Shown: positions 28,265-37,077 of the stretch, piece by piece | Layout of the letters: each line of letters begins with the position of its first letter | How positions within the stretch are numbered: position 1 is the stretch's first letter | Made by a program: the position numbers and the translations under genes | The notes under the pieces: generated by a model | What the model was told of the DNA's origin: nothing | What the model saw: only the letters and a program-made list of their open reading frames with translations | Database searches by the model: none | Assembly (NCBI GenBank): GCA_045543615.1 | Contig: JAZPXL010000037.1 | Span: 62,001 to 126,000, forward strand | Reading direction: 5' to 3' | Length of the DNA stretch: 64,000 nt | Source of the DNA: CAG-390 sp045543615 | GTDB lineage: Bacteria; Bacillota; Clostridia; Oscillospirales; CAG-272

Positions 28265-29035
28265 TTATGAATTCTGGCGCAACACCTCATATGAGAGAAT
28301 TGAAACTGCAGACGTAGTAGATAGCGAACCTATAAATTCCCCACTATAAGGAATTTTTATATTAATATCTGACAGTTCAAGTACCTTTGATGAAATACCA
28401 CGCTTTTCGCCACCAATGACAAGCAGGAGTGGCTTTTTAAGATTCGCCTCGTAACAAAGAGATGAATTCGGTATGGCAGCCGACGCAATTGTGTATCCAC
28501 GTTCTTTATAAGCAACAACCGCCTCTAGGCTTTCTGTAAGACGTATATCAAGCAGCTCTGAGGCACCGGCTGACGAACGGCACACAAGACCATCCGAACC
28601 GTTTGGAAGCCTTGTAGGCAAAATTACACTATCTGCACCACAAGCATAAATGGTTCTGAGCGAATATGCAAGGCTGTATGGATCTTCAATTCCATCGAGA
28701 ATCACAACAAATCCATCGTGTAAAATTTCGCCATCACTCACTGCTTTATAAACAGCACCCGAGGCAAGGGCAAGAATGCCTCCGTGAGTTTTTCCTGTTG
28801 CAAGACTATCTATTGTTGCCTCATCTGTAACTACAAGCTCAAAACCCAGCTCCACTGCAGCATTTTTTATAAAGGCAAATCTGCCTCTTTCCTTGCGTAT
28901 TTTGCTTTTTTCAAAATACACTTTGAGTATTTTTCTACGGCAAATACCTTTTCTTGTCGCATTAATGAGTGCCGAAACTGAGGTCATACCCTCAAATAAT
29001 ATCTGTTCTTGATTGTTAATCGTAGAATTATTCAT
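28265..29035 (-). CDS. TrmH/SpoU family RNA 2'-O-methyltransferase, atypical motifs
   Basis: A SPOUT-fold protein of 256 residues with an N-terminal substrate-binding domain (residues 1-90) and a C-terminal knot domain. The three SpoU motifs are recognisable but altered. Motif 1 reads DGIEDPYSLAYSLRT, lacking the usual Asn. Motif 2, IGGEKRGIS, is normal. Motif 3, IPYSGEFIGSLSTTSA, has Ser in place of the SAM-binding Asn of SLN. RNA ribose methylation is therefore likely but not certain. The start was chosen at the ATG after AAAAGGAC; a longer frame lacks a ribosome site. It is divergent from spoIIID. Confidence 0.75.
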   Translation of the reverse strand: MNNSTINNQEQILFEGMTSVSALINATRKGICRRKILKVYFEKSKIRKERGRFAFIKNAAVELGFELVVTDEATIDSLATGKTHGGILALASGAVYKAVSDGEILHDGFVVILDGIEDPYSLAYSLRTIYACGADSVILPTRLPNGSDGLVCRSSAGASELLDIRLTESLEAVVAYKERGYTIASAAIPNSSLCYEANLKKPLLLVIGGEKRGISSKVLELSDINIKIPYSGEFIGSLSTTSAVSILSYEVLRQNS

Positions 29036-29120
29036 TCTTTTGTCCTTTTTTACATAAAGCAAGAATTTATACTTTGAGTCACTCATATAAATGTATCAAG
29101 AAAATACTCGAGGTAATTCA

Positions 29121-29396
29121 ATGATATATATTTCTCAAGGTAAAGAAAGATGTGAAACGCTCGGGCTGTACATAATCGAAAACAATGCAACCGTAAGAAA
29201 AACTGCCGCACGCTTTGGAATAAGCAAAAGCACTGTACATAAAGATGTAACAAAGATACTTAAATACACAAATCCAACGATCTACGCACAAGTCGCCTTA
29301 GTTCTCGCTGCCAACAAATCCGAGAGGCACCTGAGAGGTGGCGAGGCAACAAGGCAAAAGTATGAGCAAATCAGGCAAAAGCAAACAAATCAATGA
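29121..29396 (+). CDS. spoIIID: sporulation transcription regulator SpoIIID
   Basis: SpoIIID is a small mother-cell DNA-binding protein that switches gene expression between sigma-E and sigma-K regulons. The 91-residue product has the helix-turn-helix TVRKTAARFGISKSTVHKDVTKIL and the typical basic C-terminus rich in Arg and Lys (RGGEATRQKYEQIR). GAGGT precedes the ATG; a longer frame starting 30 bases earlier has no ribosome site. Its last 7 bases overlap the convergent CvpA-like gene. Confidence 0.95.
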   Translation: MIYISQGKERCETLGLYIIENNATVRKTAARFGISKSTVHKDVTKILKYTNPTIYAQVALVLAANKSERHLRGGEATRQKYEQIRQKQTNQ

Positions 29397-31534
29397 ATGG
29401 AGTGACCTAGAACGATAAGGGCGATATAGTCGCAAGCCTTTTTATGCTCCTCAGAACCATTTTCATTGATGCTTGTAAGGGAATCGACAAGATTGTTTTT
29501 AGCATTCTCGTCAAGCTTGCCTGCAAATCCAAGAGGATCTGCAACAGAATTTCCTGACTCGTCAACGCAAAAACTCTCAAGAGTGTCTGTAAAAATAGTT
29601 GAGGACACACAGTTCTGAACAAATTCATCGGACTCTTCCTTAGTGGACAAGAATGCTGATTTATCAGCCTCTGTCTGAAGCTGTGCGATCTCAATAAGAT
29701 TCGATACGGCAGCAGTTTCCTGCTTGATGTTGTCATCATTAGTATCAACAGCGGCCATATTATCGAGTATCTCTGAGACAAACTTATTGCAATTTCCTGA
29801 CTTATCCTCAGGTACTCCAAGAGATGTAAAGTAATTATCCGAATATACATCCTTAAGTGAGTCAGCTATCTCTTGGTTCATATTAGAAACGAGAACCTGT
29901 ACGTCTTCATCACTTGGTTTCGTACCATTTGTTAGCGAATCTGCTACTGCAACACCTGCGGTTGCGCAGTTAAGAAGCTGTTCTATATCAGTATCGGATT
30001 CTCCCTTGATAGTGTTTTGGATAAGGTCTGTAAATCCATCGAACTCCATCTCAGGAAGAGAATTATTGAGCTGATCCATCGCGCCCTTGGCAAGAATGCT
30101 GAGGGCGTCATTACTTACGATGTCGGACTTGCCGAGCATCTTGATAACCATTTGGAAGTCTGCAATTGTATCCTTATTAAACAAGCTGGACTGTCCGTCT
30201 GTGGACGAGAGCTTATCCATTATAGTTACCAGTGAGCAAAGAGCTTCAGCAAGAACTCTTGCTTCCTCTTCGGGTGTGTTATTGCCCTCAGCACCTCTCG
30301 AATGTCTAATTGAAGCAGAAATACTGTTAATATCTTTCTGCGCAATACCAATTGAATCAGCTGCAGTCGAAATGCCGTATGCAGTAAATGACACGAAAAT
30401 CCTATGGAATCTTTCGTTTTTGAGCATCGGAACGATTACAGATGAAACTTGTTCGGGATCTGTAAACATCAAAAGGGGGTTGTCTATATCAAACTCTTTA
30501 AGAATTGGAGAGTCTTTGAGAATCAAAAGAGTTTCGTATATCGTTGCAAAATCTTGAATGGTAGCTTCAGTATTAAGCTCGGAAAGATAATCAATTAGGT
30601 CAAGCACAAGAGTTGTCATATAAGGATCTTCACTTGATGATTTAATTTCTTTAAGCGACAAACCAAATACCGTTCTGTTTGCCAAAAGCTCTTTTGCCGA
30701 AACAGAGACAACTTCAGTATAAACATTTATAAATGTCGGGTTTTGTCTGACACTATTAAAGAACTCGAGCACTCGCTCAATGTCCTCTTTCGTCACCTCT
30801 TCGCCTTCCTCGGCATCTAGTGCATAAATAACATCGAAAGCATCTGAAACAAGAGCTACATCCTTACGAAGAGATGAGCCCTGACTGCCACCGTAAGAGA
30901 ACATATAGTCCATAGCAACAGTATATGGCTTGGACTGTGAAACAACCACACAGGGATTTGAGTTAAAACGGTCAAGTGTCTCTTCAATACTTTGGCTTTC
31001 TTTAGGTGATATTTTCGGAAGAACTTCTGAAGCAATTGAGGTCAAGTAACCAACAGGAGCAAACACAACAGTTGAGAAGAGGAAGCCCGCAACGATACCA
31101 ACTGCAACAGATGTAAGTGTGTGGATCTTTGGTGTGTCGTTTTTACCCGGAACCATTCTCCCAACAAAAATTGAGGCGATAAAAGCCACAAGATAAAGAA
31201 CAGCGAAGAAAACTACAAACGCCAGAACTGAGCCGATTATTCCATACAAATGTTCGGCTGTAACGGGATACAATTGAAGAACTCCGAGTGATAAATATTG
31301 TTCCAGATCAGGAACAACAGAATATAGCGTTGAAAACAACGTAGGAGCGATCAATGGCGAGATCCATTTTGTTATAAACACAGAAAGAACAACTGCAACA
31401 GAAACACATCCAACGTGGACAAGCATTCTGTAAAGTCCCTTTACAAGTGCAATAATCACACTCACGACGATATAAAAAGCTACTAAAGCATAAACTATGA
31501 TTGTGAGAAAGGAACCAAGATCAACAGTACTCAT
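29390..31534 (-). CDS. large CvpA-like membrane protein with long soluble C-terminal region
   Basis: Function unknown. The 714-residue product has about four hydrophobic helices in its first 180 residues, arranged like CvpA (VSVIIALVKGLYRMLVHVG), then some 530 residues of acidic, helix-rich soluble sequence without recognised motifs. The last residues are again weakly hydrophobic. The open frame can be extended 14 codons, but that first codon falls inside the -10 box at 31,568-31,573, so the internal ATG downstream of GAGGAG is the real start. It is convergent with spoIIID and divergent from the Cys-rich gene. Confidence 0.65.
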   Translation of the reverse strand: MSTVDLGSFLTIIVYALVAFYIVVSVIIALVKGLYRMLVHVGCVSVAVVLSVFITKWISPLIAPTLFSTLYSVVPDLEQYLSLGVLQLYPVTAEHLYGIIGSVLAFVVFFAVLYLVAFIASIFVGRMVPGKNDTPKIHTLTSVAVGIVAGFLFSTVVFAPVGYLTSIASEVLPKISPKESQSIEETLDRFNSNPCVVVSQSKPYTVAMDYMFSYGGSQGSSLRKDVALVSDAFDVIYALDAEEGEEVTKEDIERVLEFFNSVRQNPTFINVYTEVVSVSAKELLANRTVFGLSLKEIKSSSEDPYMTTLVLDLIDYLSELNTEATIQDFATIYETLLILKDSPILKEFDIDNPLLMFTDPEQVSSVIVPMLKNERFHRIFVSFTAYGISTAADSIGIAQKDINSISASIRHSRGAEGNNTPEEEARVLAEALCSLVTIMDKLSSTDGQSSLFNKDTIADFQMVIKMLGKSDIVSNDALSILAKGAMDQLNNSLPEMEFDGFTDLIQNTIKGESDTDIEQLLNCATAGVAVADSLTNGTKPSDEDVQVLVSNMNQEIADSLKDVYSDNYFTSLGVPEDKSGNCNKFVSEILDNMAAVDTNDDNIKQETAAVSNLIEIAQLQTEADKSAFLSTKEESDEFVQNCVSSTIFTDTLESFCVDESGNSVADPLGFAGKLDENAKNNLVDSLTSINENGSEEHKKACDYIALIVLGHSIH

Positions 31535-31567
31535 TGCAGACAACACTCCTCGAATATAATTATAAAT

Positions 31568-31596
31568 ATTATACATCTTTTCTATAATAATGTCAA
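31568..31596 (-). promoter_or_regulatory. consensus sigma-A promoter of the CvpA-like gene
   Basis: On the minus strand a perfect TTGACA and a perfect TATAAT are spaced by 17 bases. Transcription should begin near 31,561, only about 27 bases before the start codon used. Confidence 0.85.
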
Positions 31597-31652
31597 GACA
31601 ATATTTATTTTATCACAAAAACTTGACATTTTTGATAAGCTTATGTTTGATG

Positions 31653-31682
31653 TTGTCAAAATTTGTTTCCTTGCATAGAATA
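31653..31682 (+). promoter_or_regulatory. promoter of the Cys-rich gene, with sigma-K/sigma-E-like -10
   Basis: TTGTCA and TAGAAT spaced by 17 bases fit a sigma-A promoter. The same -10 region reads CATAGAATA, which matches the sigma-K pattern CATANNNTA and is one base from the sigma-E form CATACAAT. The protein's composition makes mother-cell control attractive, but a clear sporulation-type -35 is not seen. Confidence 0.45.
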
Positions 31683-31734
31683 ATAACAGAGTGGAAACTT
31701 TCAAGACTCTTAGATTATAAAGGAGGACTTTATT

Positions 31735-32565
31735 ATGCCGGATAGCAGATTCGGTTGCGGATGTGCTCCGTCGAGTGGATCTCGTGAGGTTTGCTGTATT
31801 GAGACAGACCGCATATATGACAGCTGCAGAGACCGTGATTGTTTCGAGAATGTTCGTGTAGTGCTTACGGACTACGGAAACGATATCATAAGCAGAACGA
31901 GTAATATCAGAGCTAAGGATGCATATATTGCCTGGACATATATCGGCATAGATCCTGTCAGATTTAACCGTGGGTTCTATACCGTAAATATCAGATATTA
32001 TATCAAAATAACATTTGAAGCTTGCATCGGCCCCAAACCACAGGAATTTGATGGCGTTGTAGCAATTGACAAAAAGGTGGTTCTTTACGGAGGAGAAAAG
32101 AACGTTAATGTGTTCCGTTCAGACCCTGAAAACTATTGCTATTGTCCACAGCCCGAGCCCGTAAATTGCAGTGCAAAAGCACCTGTTGCTGTTGTTGAAG
32201 CAACTGACCCGATAATTCTGACTGCCAATGTTTACGATAAGATAAACGCTCCGATATGTTGTTGCTGTTGTTGCTCGTCGGACGTTCCCGAGTTTGTATC
32301 AAATCAGCTTGACTCTCCAATTAGTGTATGCGATGCCGATGACGGAAGATTTCTTGCTGTATCTCTTGGAATTTTCTCTGTAATCAGGCTCGTAAGACCA
32401 ACCCAAATTCTTGTAAACGCAACAGAGTATTGTGTTCCTGACAAGGAATGCATTGCACCAAAGGAAGAGAATCCCTGCGCAATATTCAACAGTATGGCGT
32501 TCCCTACAAATGAGTTTTGTGCACCAATCCCACATCAAGTAAATCCCTGCGGAAAATGTAACTAA
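31735..32565 (+). CDS. cysteine-rich protein, possibly spore surface
   Basis: Function not recognised. The 276-residue protein has no signal peptide or membrane helix. It begins with a Cys-rich segment (GCGCAPSSGSREVCC), contains a beta-rich central domain (about 38-125), and carries six consecutive cysteines (ICCCCCCSSD near residue 181) encoded by repeated TGT/TGC codons. It ends in another Cys-containing tail (PCGKCN). Such composition suits a disulfide cross-linked spore-coat or exosporium protein, or a metal binder. AAAGGAGGA precedes the ATG and a strong terminator follows. Confidence 0.55.
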   Translation: MPDSRFGCGCAPSSGSREVCCIETDRIYDSCRDRDCFENVRVVLTDYGNDIISRTSNIRAKDAYIAWTYIGIDPVRFNRGFYTVNIRYYIKITFEACIGPKPQEFDGVVAIDKKVVLYGGEKNVNVFRSDPENYCYCPQPEPVNCSAKAPVAVVEATDPIILTANVYDKINAPICCCCCCSSDVPEFVSNQLDSPISVCDADDGRFLAVSLGIFSVIRLVRPTQILVNATEYCVPDKECIAPKEENPCAIFNSMAFPTNEFCAPIPHQVNPCGKCN

Positions 32566-32570
32566 CAAAA

Positions 32571-32597
32571 AAGGTGACTCACTCTGTGAGTCACCTT
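32571..32597. terminator. bidirectional terminator between Cys-rich gene and clpX
   Basis: A perfect 12-bp stem AAGGTGACTCAC / GTGAGTCACCTT with a 3-base loop lies between convergent genes. T-rich sequence lies to the right and A-rich sequence to the left, so it can serve both strands. Confidence 0.88.
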
Positions 32598-32602
32598 GAT
32601 TT

Positions 32603-33904
32603 TTATTTAGCGATTATTGTTGCATCCGATTTGCCCCTAACGAAGTCACCTGTGATAATTACCCTTGCCACGTCATCTCTTGATGGCAGTTCATACATAA
32701 GCTTCATCATAACATTCTCGAATATTGAACGAAGGCCTCTTGCGCCTGTGTTGCGCTCAATAGCGAGCTCGGCAATAGCCTCTGCAGCCTCATCATCAAA
32801 CTCAAGTTCAATACCGTCAAGAGCAAATAGCTTTGAATACTGACGTGTAAGAGCATTTTTGGGCTCCCTTATAATTCTTACAAGAGCATCTTTATCAAGA
32901 CTATCAAGAGCAACTATAACAGGAATTCTTCCTACAAGTTCAGGAATAAGTCCGTATTTAACAATATCATGAGGATTTACATCGGAGAAGTCAACACAGT
33001 TTTTGCCTGCTGTCTTCTTTTTAATCTCACCTGAAAAACCAATCTGTTGTGTTCCGTGGCGTCTGTCGATAATCTTATCAAGACCGTCAAAGGCACCACC
33101 ACAAATGAAGAGAATGTTTTCCGTATTGATCTGTATAAACTCCTGATTTGGATGCTTTCTGCCGCCCTGAGGTGGCACATTAGCAACCGTTCCTTCAAGA
33201 ATTTTAAGAAGTGCCTGTTGAACTCCCTCGCCGGAAACGTCTCTTGTAATCGAGCGATTTTCGCTCTTACGGGAAATCTTATCTATCTCGTCGATATAAA
33301 TAATTCCTCTTTCAGCTTTCTCAATATCAAAATCAGCTGCCTGAATGAGTCTAAGAAGAATGTTTTCAACATCCTCACCTACATAACCAGCCTCTGTAAG
33401 AGTAGTAGCATCAGCGATAGCAAAGGGAACTTTAAGCGACTTTGCGAGAGTCTGTGCGATGTATGTCTTGCCGACACCTGTAGGGCCTATCAAAAGAACA
33501 TTACTTTTACCAAGCTCAACACCATCGCTTGTCACAACCTCGTTTTTGTCCTTCTGACGTCTACGAGATGACTTAGATGGAGCTAATGTTAAAACTCGCT
33601 TGTAGTGATTATATACAGCAACAGAAAGTGCAATTTTTGCAGCGTCCTGTCCTACAACATATTCATCAAGCAGGGTTTTGATTTCTATTGGCTTTGGCAG
33701 TGTTTCAAGAGTAAGGCTGTCGAAATCGACAGCCTCTTCTTGTTTCATCAGTGCCAAGCTTTCGTCAATAATATCCTGACAGGTCTCAACGCAAAAATCG
33801 CAGATATAAAGTCCTGTTCCCGAGGGAATAAGGAAATTGACATCATCCTCGCCTCTCTGGCAGAAGGAACAGCGGTGAATACCGCCGGAAGCTTTTCCCG
33901 ACAT
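32603..33904 (-). CDS. clpX: ATP-dependent Clp protease ATP-binding subunit ClpX
   Basis: ClpX unfolds tagged proteins, including ssrA-tagged ones, and passes them to ClpP. The 433-residue product has the N-terminal C4 zinc domain with Cys12, Cys15, Cys35 and Cys38, Walker A LIGPTGVGKT, Walker B IIYIDEIDKI, and pore loop GYVGEDVEN. Length is normal. It lies 22 bases downstream of clpP on the same strand, in the classic tig-clpP-clpX order. Confidence 0.98.
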   Translation of the reverse strand: MSGKASGGIHRCSFCQRGEDDVNFLIPSGTGLYICDFCVETCQDIIDESLALMKQEEAVDFDSLTLETLPKPIEIKTLLDEYVVGQDAAKIALSVAVYNHYKRVLTLAPSKSSRRRQKDKNEVVTSDGVELGKSNVLLIGPTGVGKTYIAQTLAKSLKVPFAIADATTLTEAGYVGEDVENILLRLIQAADFDIEKAERGIIYIDEIDKISRKSENRSITRDVSGEGVQQALLKILEGTVANVPPQGGRKHPNQEFIQINTENILFICGGAFDGLDKIIDRRHGTQQIGFSGEIKKKTAGKNCVDFSDVNPHDIVKYGLIPELVGRIPVIVALDSLDKDALVRIIREPKNALTRQYSKLFALDGIELEFDDEAAEAIAELAIERNTGARGLRSIFENVMMKLMYELPSRDDVARVIITGDFVRGKSDATIIAK

Positions 33905-33926
33905 ATTATATACCTTTCTTTGTCAA

Positions 33927-34541
33927 TTAAGCGTGACGCTCAATAATCTTATCAATAAGACCGTACTCGAGTGCCTGCTTTGCAGTCATAAAATTGTCTC
34001 TCTCAGTATCACGAGCGATTTCCTCAACAGTTCTGCCTGTATTAGCTGCAAGCAATTCGTTGAGAGTTTGTCGAGTTCTCACAAGAAGCTCTGTGCGAAT
34101 AAGAACATCGGAAACCTGACCCTGACTTCCGCCAAGTGGCTGATGGATCATAATCTCGCTGTGGGGGAGAGCAATACGCTTGCCCTTGGCGCCTGCCGCA
34201 AGAAGGAATGCGCCCATACTTGCTGCCATACCAAGACAAATTGTAGAAACGTCACATTTGACAAACTGCATAGTATCGTAAATCGCCATACCTGCTGTAA
34301 CAGAACCACCCGGACTGTTGATGTAGAAGGAAATATCCTTATCAGGATCAACACTCTCAAGATAGAGCATCTGAGCGATTACAAGCGATGCGGTTGTATC
34401 GTTTACTTCATCGGACAGGAAAATAATTCTGTCGTTCAACAATCTTGAAAAAATGTCAAATGAACGTTCTCCACGGCCGCTTTGTTCAATTACCATTGGG
34501 ACAAGTGCATCCCTCATTATATCACGATAATTGTTTGTCAT
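33927..34541 (-). CDS. clpP: ATP-dependent Clp protease proteolytic subunit ClpP
   Basis: Serine protease that forms the double-heptamer chamber for ClpX and the ClpE-type ATPase. The 204-residue product has the complete triad Ser108 (GMAASMGAF), His133 (EIMIHQPLGG) and Asp182 (TERDNFM), and the oxyanion-loop segment SPGGSV. It is transcribed after tig, with 32 bases between them, and before clpX. Confidence 0.98.
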   Translation of the reverse strand: MTNNYRDIMRDALVPMVIEQSGRGERSFDIFSRLLNDRIIFLSDEVNDTTASLVIAQMLYLESVDPDKDISFYINSPGGSVTAGMAIYDTMQFVKCDVSTICLGMAASMGAFLLAAGAKGKRIALPHSEIMIHQPLGGSQGQVSDVLIRTELLVRTRQTLNELLAANTGRTVEEIARDTERDNFMTAKQALEYGLIDKIIERHA

Positions 34542-34573
34542 TATAAACTGATACCTCCGTAAAAAACTATTAA

Positions 34574-35917
34574 TTATTCTGCTGCTTCCTCAGTCTCAGC
34601 CTCTTCGTCAGCCTCATCAAGCTCTTCAGGCTCGTGATCAACGTAAGTGATAACTGCAGAAGCCTTTACAGCCTCAACTGCACGGCGCATAGTAAGGGAG
34701 TGAACAATCTCTTCCTCAGGAAGCGCGCTCTTTGCATAATCCATCTCAACACCGTATGTTTCGCAGATGGTCTTGTATTCTTCTTCAATATCCTCTGCGC
34801 TGATAACAATTGACTCAAGCTCTGCAACCTTTTCAAGTGCAAGCTCTGTCTTTACTCTGGAAATTGCAGAGGGACGAACCTGCTCCTTGTAGTTATCAAG
34901 AGTCATACCAAAGTACTGGAGGTATATCTTAAAGTCCATACCCTGCATCTGCATTCTGGACTCGCCGTCACGAACGATCGCCTCGACCTCAGCATCAACC
35001 ATACAGTCGGGAATGATAGCAGAAAGTCTGTCAGCGAGAGCTGTCTGAATCTTCTCGTCAACATCACGCTCAGCTGCGCTCTTATGTCTGCTTTCGATTT
35101 TTGCCTGAACATCTGCACGATATTCAGCAAATGTATCAAAACTTGAAACCTCAATTGCAAAATCGTCGTCAAGTTCAGGAAGTTCTTCGAAGATGATGGA
35201 GTGGAGAGTTACCTTAAATACTGCTTCCTTGCCTGCGAGCTCGTCTGCGTGGTACTCTTCGGGAAATGTTACGGGAACGTCAAATGTCTCGCCAACGTTC
35301 TTGCCAACCACACCCTCTTCAAAGCCGGGAATGAACTGACCGGAACCAAGCTTGAGCTTATGACCCTCATCCTTACCACCGTCAAATGCTACGCCGTCAA
35401 CAAAACCTTCGTAGTCGATAACTGCGATATCACCCATCTCAGCTGCACGATCGGTAATCTCAATCTCACGAGCGTTTCTTGTGCGAACTGTCTCGATCTC
35501 TCTGTCAACCTCTTCGTCAGTTGTGGGAAGGAGAACAGCCTCGATCTCGATACCGTGATAATCATCAAGCTCAACTTCAGGTTTAACATACATTGTTGCG
35601 CTCATAACGAGCTCTTCGTCATAAGAAACGATATCGAACTCAGGGCGAGAAACGACCTTCTTGCCTGCTGCGGCAATGATCTCATCCCAAGCCTGGTCGA
35701 TGAGCTGGTTTATAGCATCCTCAAGGAAAATGCCACTACCGTACATCTTCTCGATAACAGCGCGAGGAGCTTTTCCTCTGCGGAAGCCGGGAATGTTGAA
35801 GGTGGAAGCTTTCTTGTGGAAAACCTTGGACTTTTCAGCTTCAACTGTTGCAGCGTCGAAAGAAAATTCAACTACTGCCTGTGAATGTTCGTTAATAACT
35901 GTGCTTTTAATTGTCAT
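34574..35917 (-). CDS. tig: trigger factor (ribosome-associated chaperone and prolyl isomerase)
   Basis: Trigger factor sits at the ribosome exit tunnel and shields nascent chains. The 447-residue product has the ribosome-binding domain with the signature GFRRGKAPR near residue 44, the FKBP-type PPIase domain (about 160-245, with IDYEGFVDGVAFDGG) and a long helical chaperone domain with a Glu-rich tail. A consensus promoter lies just upstream, and clpP and clpX follow. Confidence 0.98.
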   Translation of the reverse strand: MTIKSTVINEHSQAVVEFSFDAATVEAEKSKVFHKKASTFNIPGFRRGKAPRAVIEKMYGSGIFLEDAINQLIDQAWDEIIAAAGKKVVSRPEFDIVSYDEELVMSATMYVKPEVELDDYHGIEIEAVLLPTTDEEVDREIETVRTRNAREIEITDRAAEMGDIAVIDYEGFVDGVAFDGGKDEGHKLKLGSGQFIPGFEEGVVGKNVGETFDVPVTFPEEYHADELAGKEAVFKVTLHSIIFEELPELDDDFAIEVSSFDTFAEYRADVQAKIESRHKSAAERDVDEKIQTALADRLSAIIPDCMVDAEVEAIVRDGESRMQMQGMDFKIYLQYFGMTLDNYKEQVRPSAISRVKTELALEKVAELESIVISAEDIEEEYKTICETYGVEMDYAKSALPEEEIVHSLTMRRAVEAVKASAVITYVDHEPEELDEADEEAETEEAAE

Positions 35918-35953
35918 TTTAATATCCCTTTCGAAATAAATGCATTCTTATTA

Positions 35954-35981
35954 ATTGTACTCTTTTTTATTTATATGTCAA
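35954..35981 (-). promoter_or_regulatory. sigma-A promoter of tig-clpP-clpX
   Basis: On the minus strand TTGACA and TACAAT are spaced by 16 bases, placing the transcription start about 30 bases before the tig start codon. Confidence 0.8.
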
Positions 35982-36041
35982 TAGATTTATAGAAAAAAAG
36001 TGGCTTTTGCAATAAAAATTTACGAAATATTATTTAATTAC

Positions 36042-36755
36042 TCATATTATTTTATGCGGACAGAAGTCAAGATAGTCCGCGGAAATGATTTTAAAGCTTA
36101 TGCCGTCATAATTGAAGTTGGCATCCGAAGAGTAAATTCCGTGGATATGGCCATAGTAACAATGCTCGACTGAATGTTTTTTTAACACTTCAATTATCTC
36201 TTTGCACTGAACTCCGTTCCAGACGGGAGGAAAGTGAAGAAAAACATATTTAGGCAAATTGCATTCAGGAGAGACGGAAGACAGGCTGATATCAAGTCGC
36301 ATAGCCTCTCTGTTGATGATCTTTTGCCAATCAACGTCTCCAACTGTTTTTTGATTTGATTCCTCCGAAAACCAGCCTCTTGAGCCACAAATTACAGCTC
36401 CATCAATTACAAATGAATTGTTGTAGAGTATATTCAATGTGGAAAAACCACACTCCTTAAAATATGCGTTCATCTTCGATGCTGTTGTCCACCAGAAATC
36501 GTGATTACCTTTTCCAACAAACTTCTTTCCGGGCAACGAATCAATGAGAGCAAAATCATCAATTGCGTCCCTTAGTGTCATAGCCCAGGAAAAATCGCCC
36601 GGAATAACTACACTGTCAGAATCGCTTACAATAGCTTTCCAATTTCGTATTAACTTCTCTTTGCCGCCTATCCAACGTCTGCCAAAGACATCCATTGACT
36701 TACGGTCACCTTCCTTGCCTGCCAAATGCAGGTCAGCAATTGCAAAAAGAGACAT
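36042..36755 (-). CDS. calcineurin-like metallophosphoesterase
   Basis: The 237-residue protein holds the whole di-metal phosphoesterase motif set: IADLHLAG at the N-terminus, VIPGDFSWAM, GKGNHDFWW, a His in FLHFPP and GHIHG near residue 200. It has no signal peptide, so it acts in the cytoplasm. The substrate is unknown; related proteins are annotated only as predicted phosphohydrolases. It stands alone between the tig promoter region and the DUF1540 gene. Confidence 0.85.
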   Translation of the reverse strand: MSLFAIADLHLAGKEGDRKSMDVFGRRWIGGKEKLIRNWKAIVSDSDSVVIPGDFSWAMTLRDAIDDFALIDSLPGKKFVGKGNHDFWWTTASKMNAYFKECGFSTLNILYNNSFVIDGAVICGSRGWFSEESNQKTVGDVDWQKIINREAMRLDISLSSVSPECNLPKYVFLHFPPVWNGVQCKEIIEVLKKHSVEHCYYGHIHGIYSSDANFNYDGISFKIISADYLDFCPHKII

Positions 36756-36836
36756 TTTTACCTCAGTATATAGATATGAATAAACACTTTTGTGTGGGAA
36801 ATAATAATAACACCACGGAGTGAAAGGAGAAACGAA

Positions 36837-37031
36837 ATGGAAGCTTTCGAAAGAAAGAGCAGTTGTTGCTCAAAGAACGATCATATCAAGGGCATTCTGT
36901 GCGATGTCAAGAATTGTCAATACCACGATTGCGACACACACTGCACAGCTAAGCAGATTATGGTAGGACCTTCACACGCTGACAACAGCAGTCAGACAGC
37001 TTGCACAACCTTTAAGCCCAAGGCAGAATAA
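36837..37031 (+). CDS. DUF1540 domain-containing Cys-rich small protein
   Basis: A 64-residue protein with a Cys-rich core (ILCDVKNCQYHDCDTHCTAKQIMVG), the pattern of DUF1540, a small probable metal-binding domain common in spore-forming Clostridia. The function is unknown. AAAGGAGA stands just before the ATG, so the extra 15 codons of open frame upstream are not used. A strong terminator follows within 10 bases. Confidence 0.8.
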   Translation: MEAFERKSSCCSKNDHIKGILCDVKNCQYHDCDTHCTAKQIMVGPSHADNSSQTACTTFKPKAE

Positions 37032-37039
37032 CTCCACTA

Positions 37040-37066
37040 AATCGGGTCGCTATGCGACCCGATTTT
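37040..37066. terminator. terminator between DUF1540 gene and thrC
   Basis: A perfect 11-bp stem AATCGGGTCGC / GCGACCCGATT with a TAT loop and a following T-run serves the DUF1540 gene. It may also stop transcription of the convergent thrC operon. Confidence 0.88.
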
Positions 37067-37077
37067 CTTATATGTAG

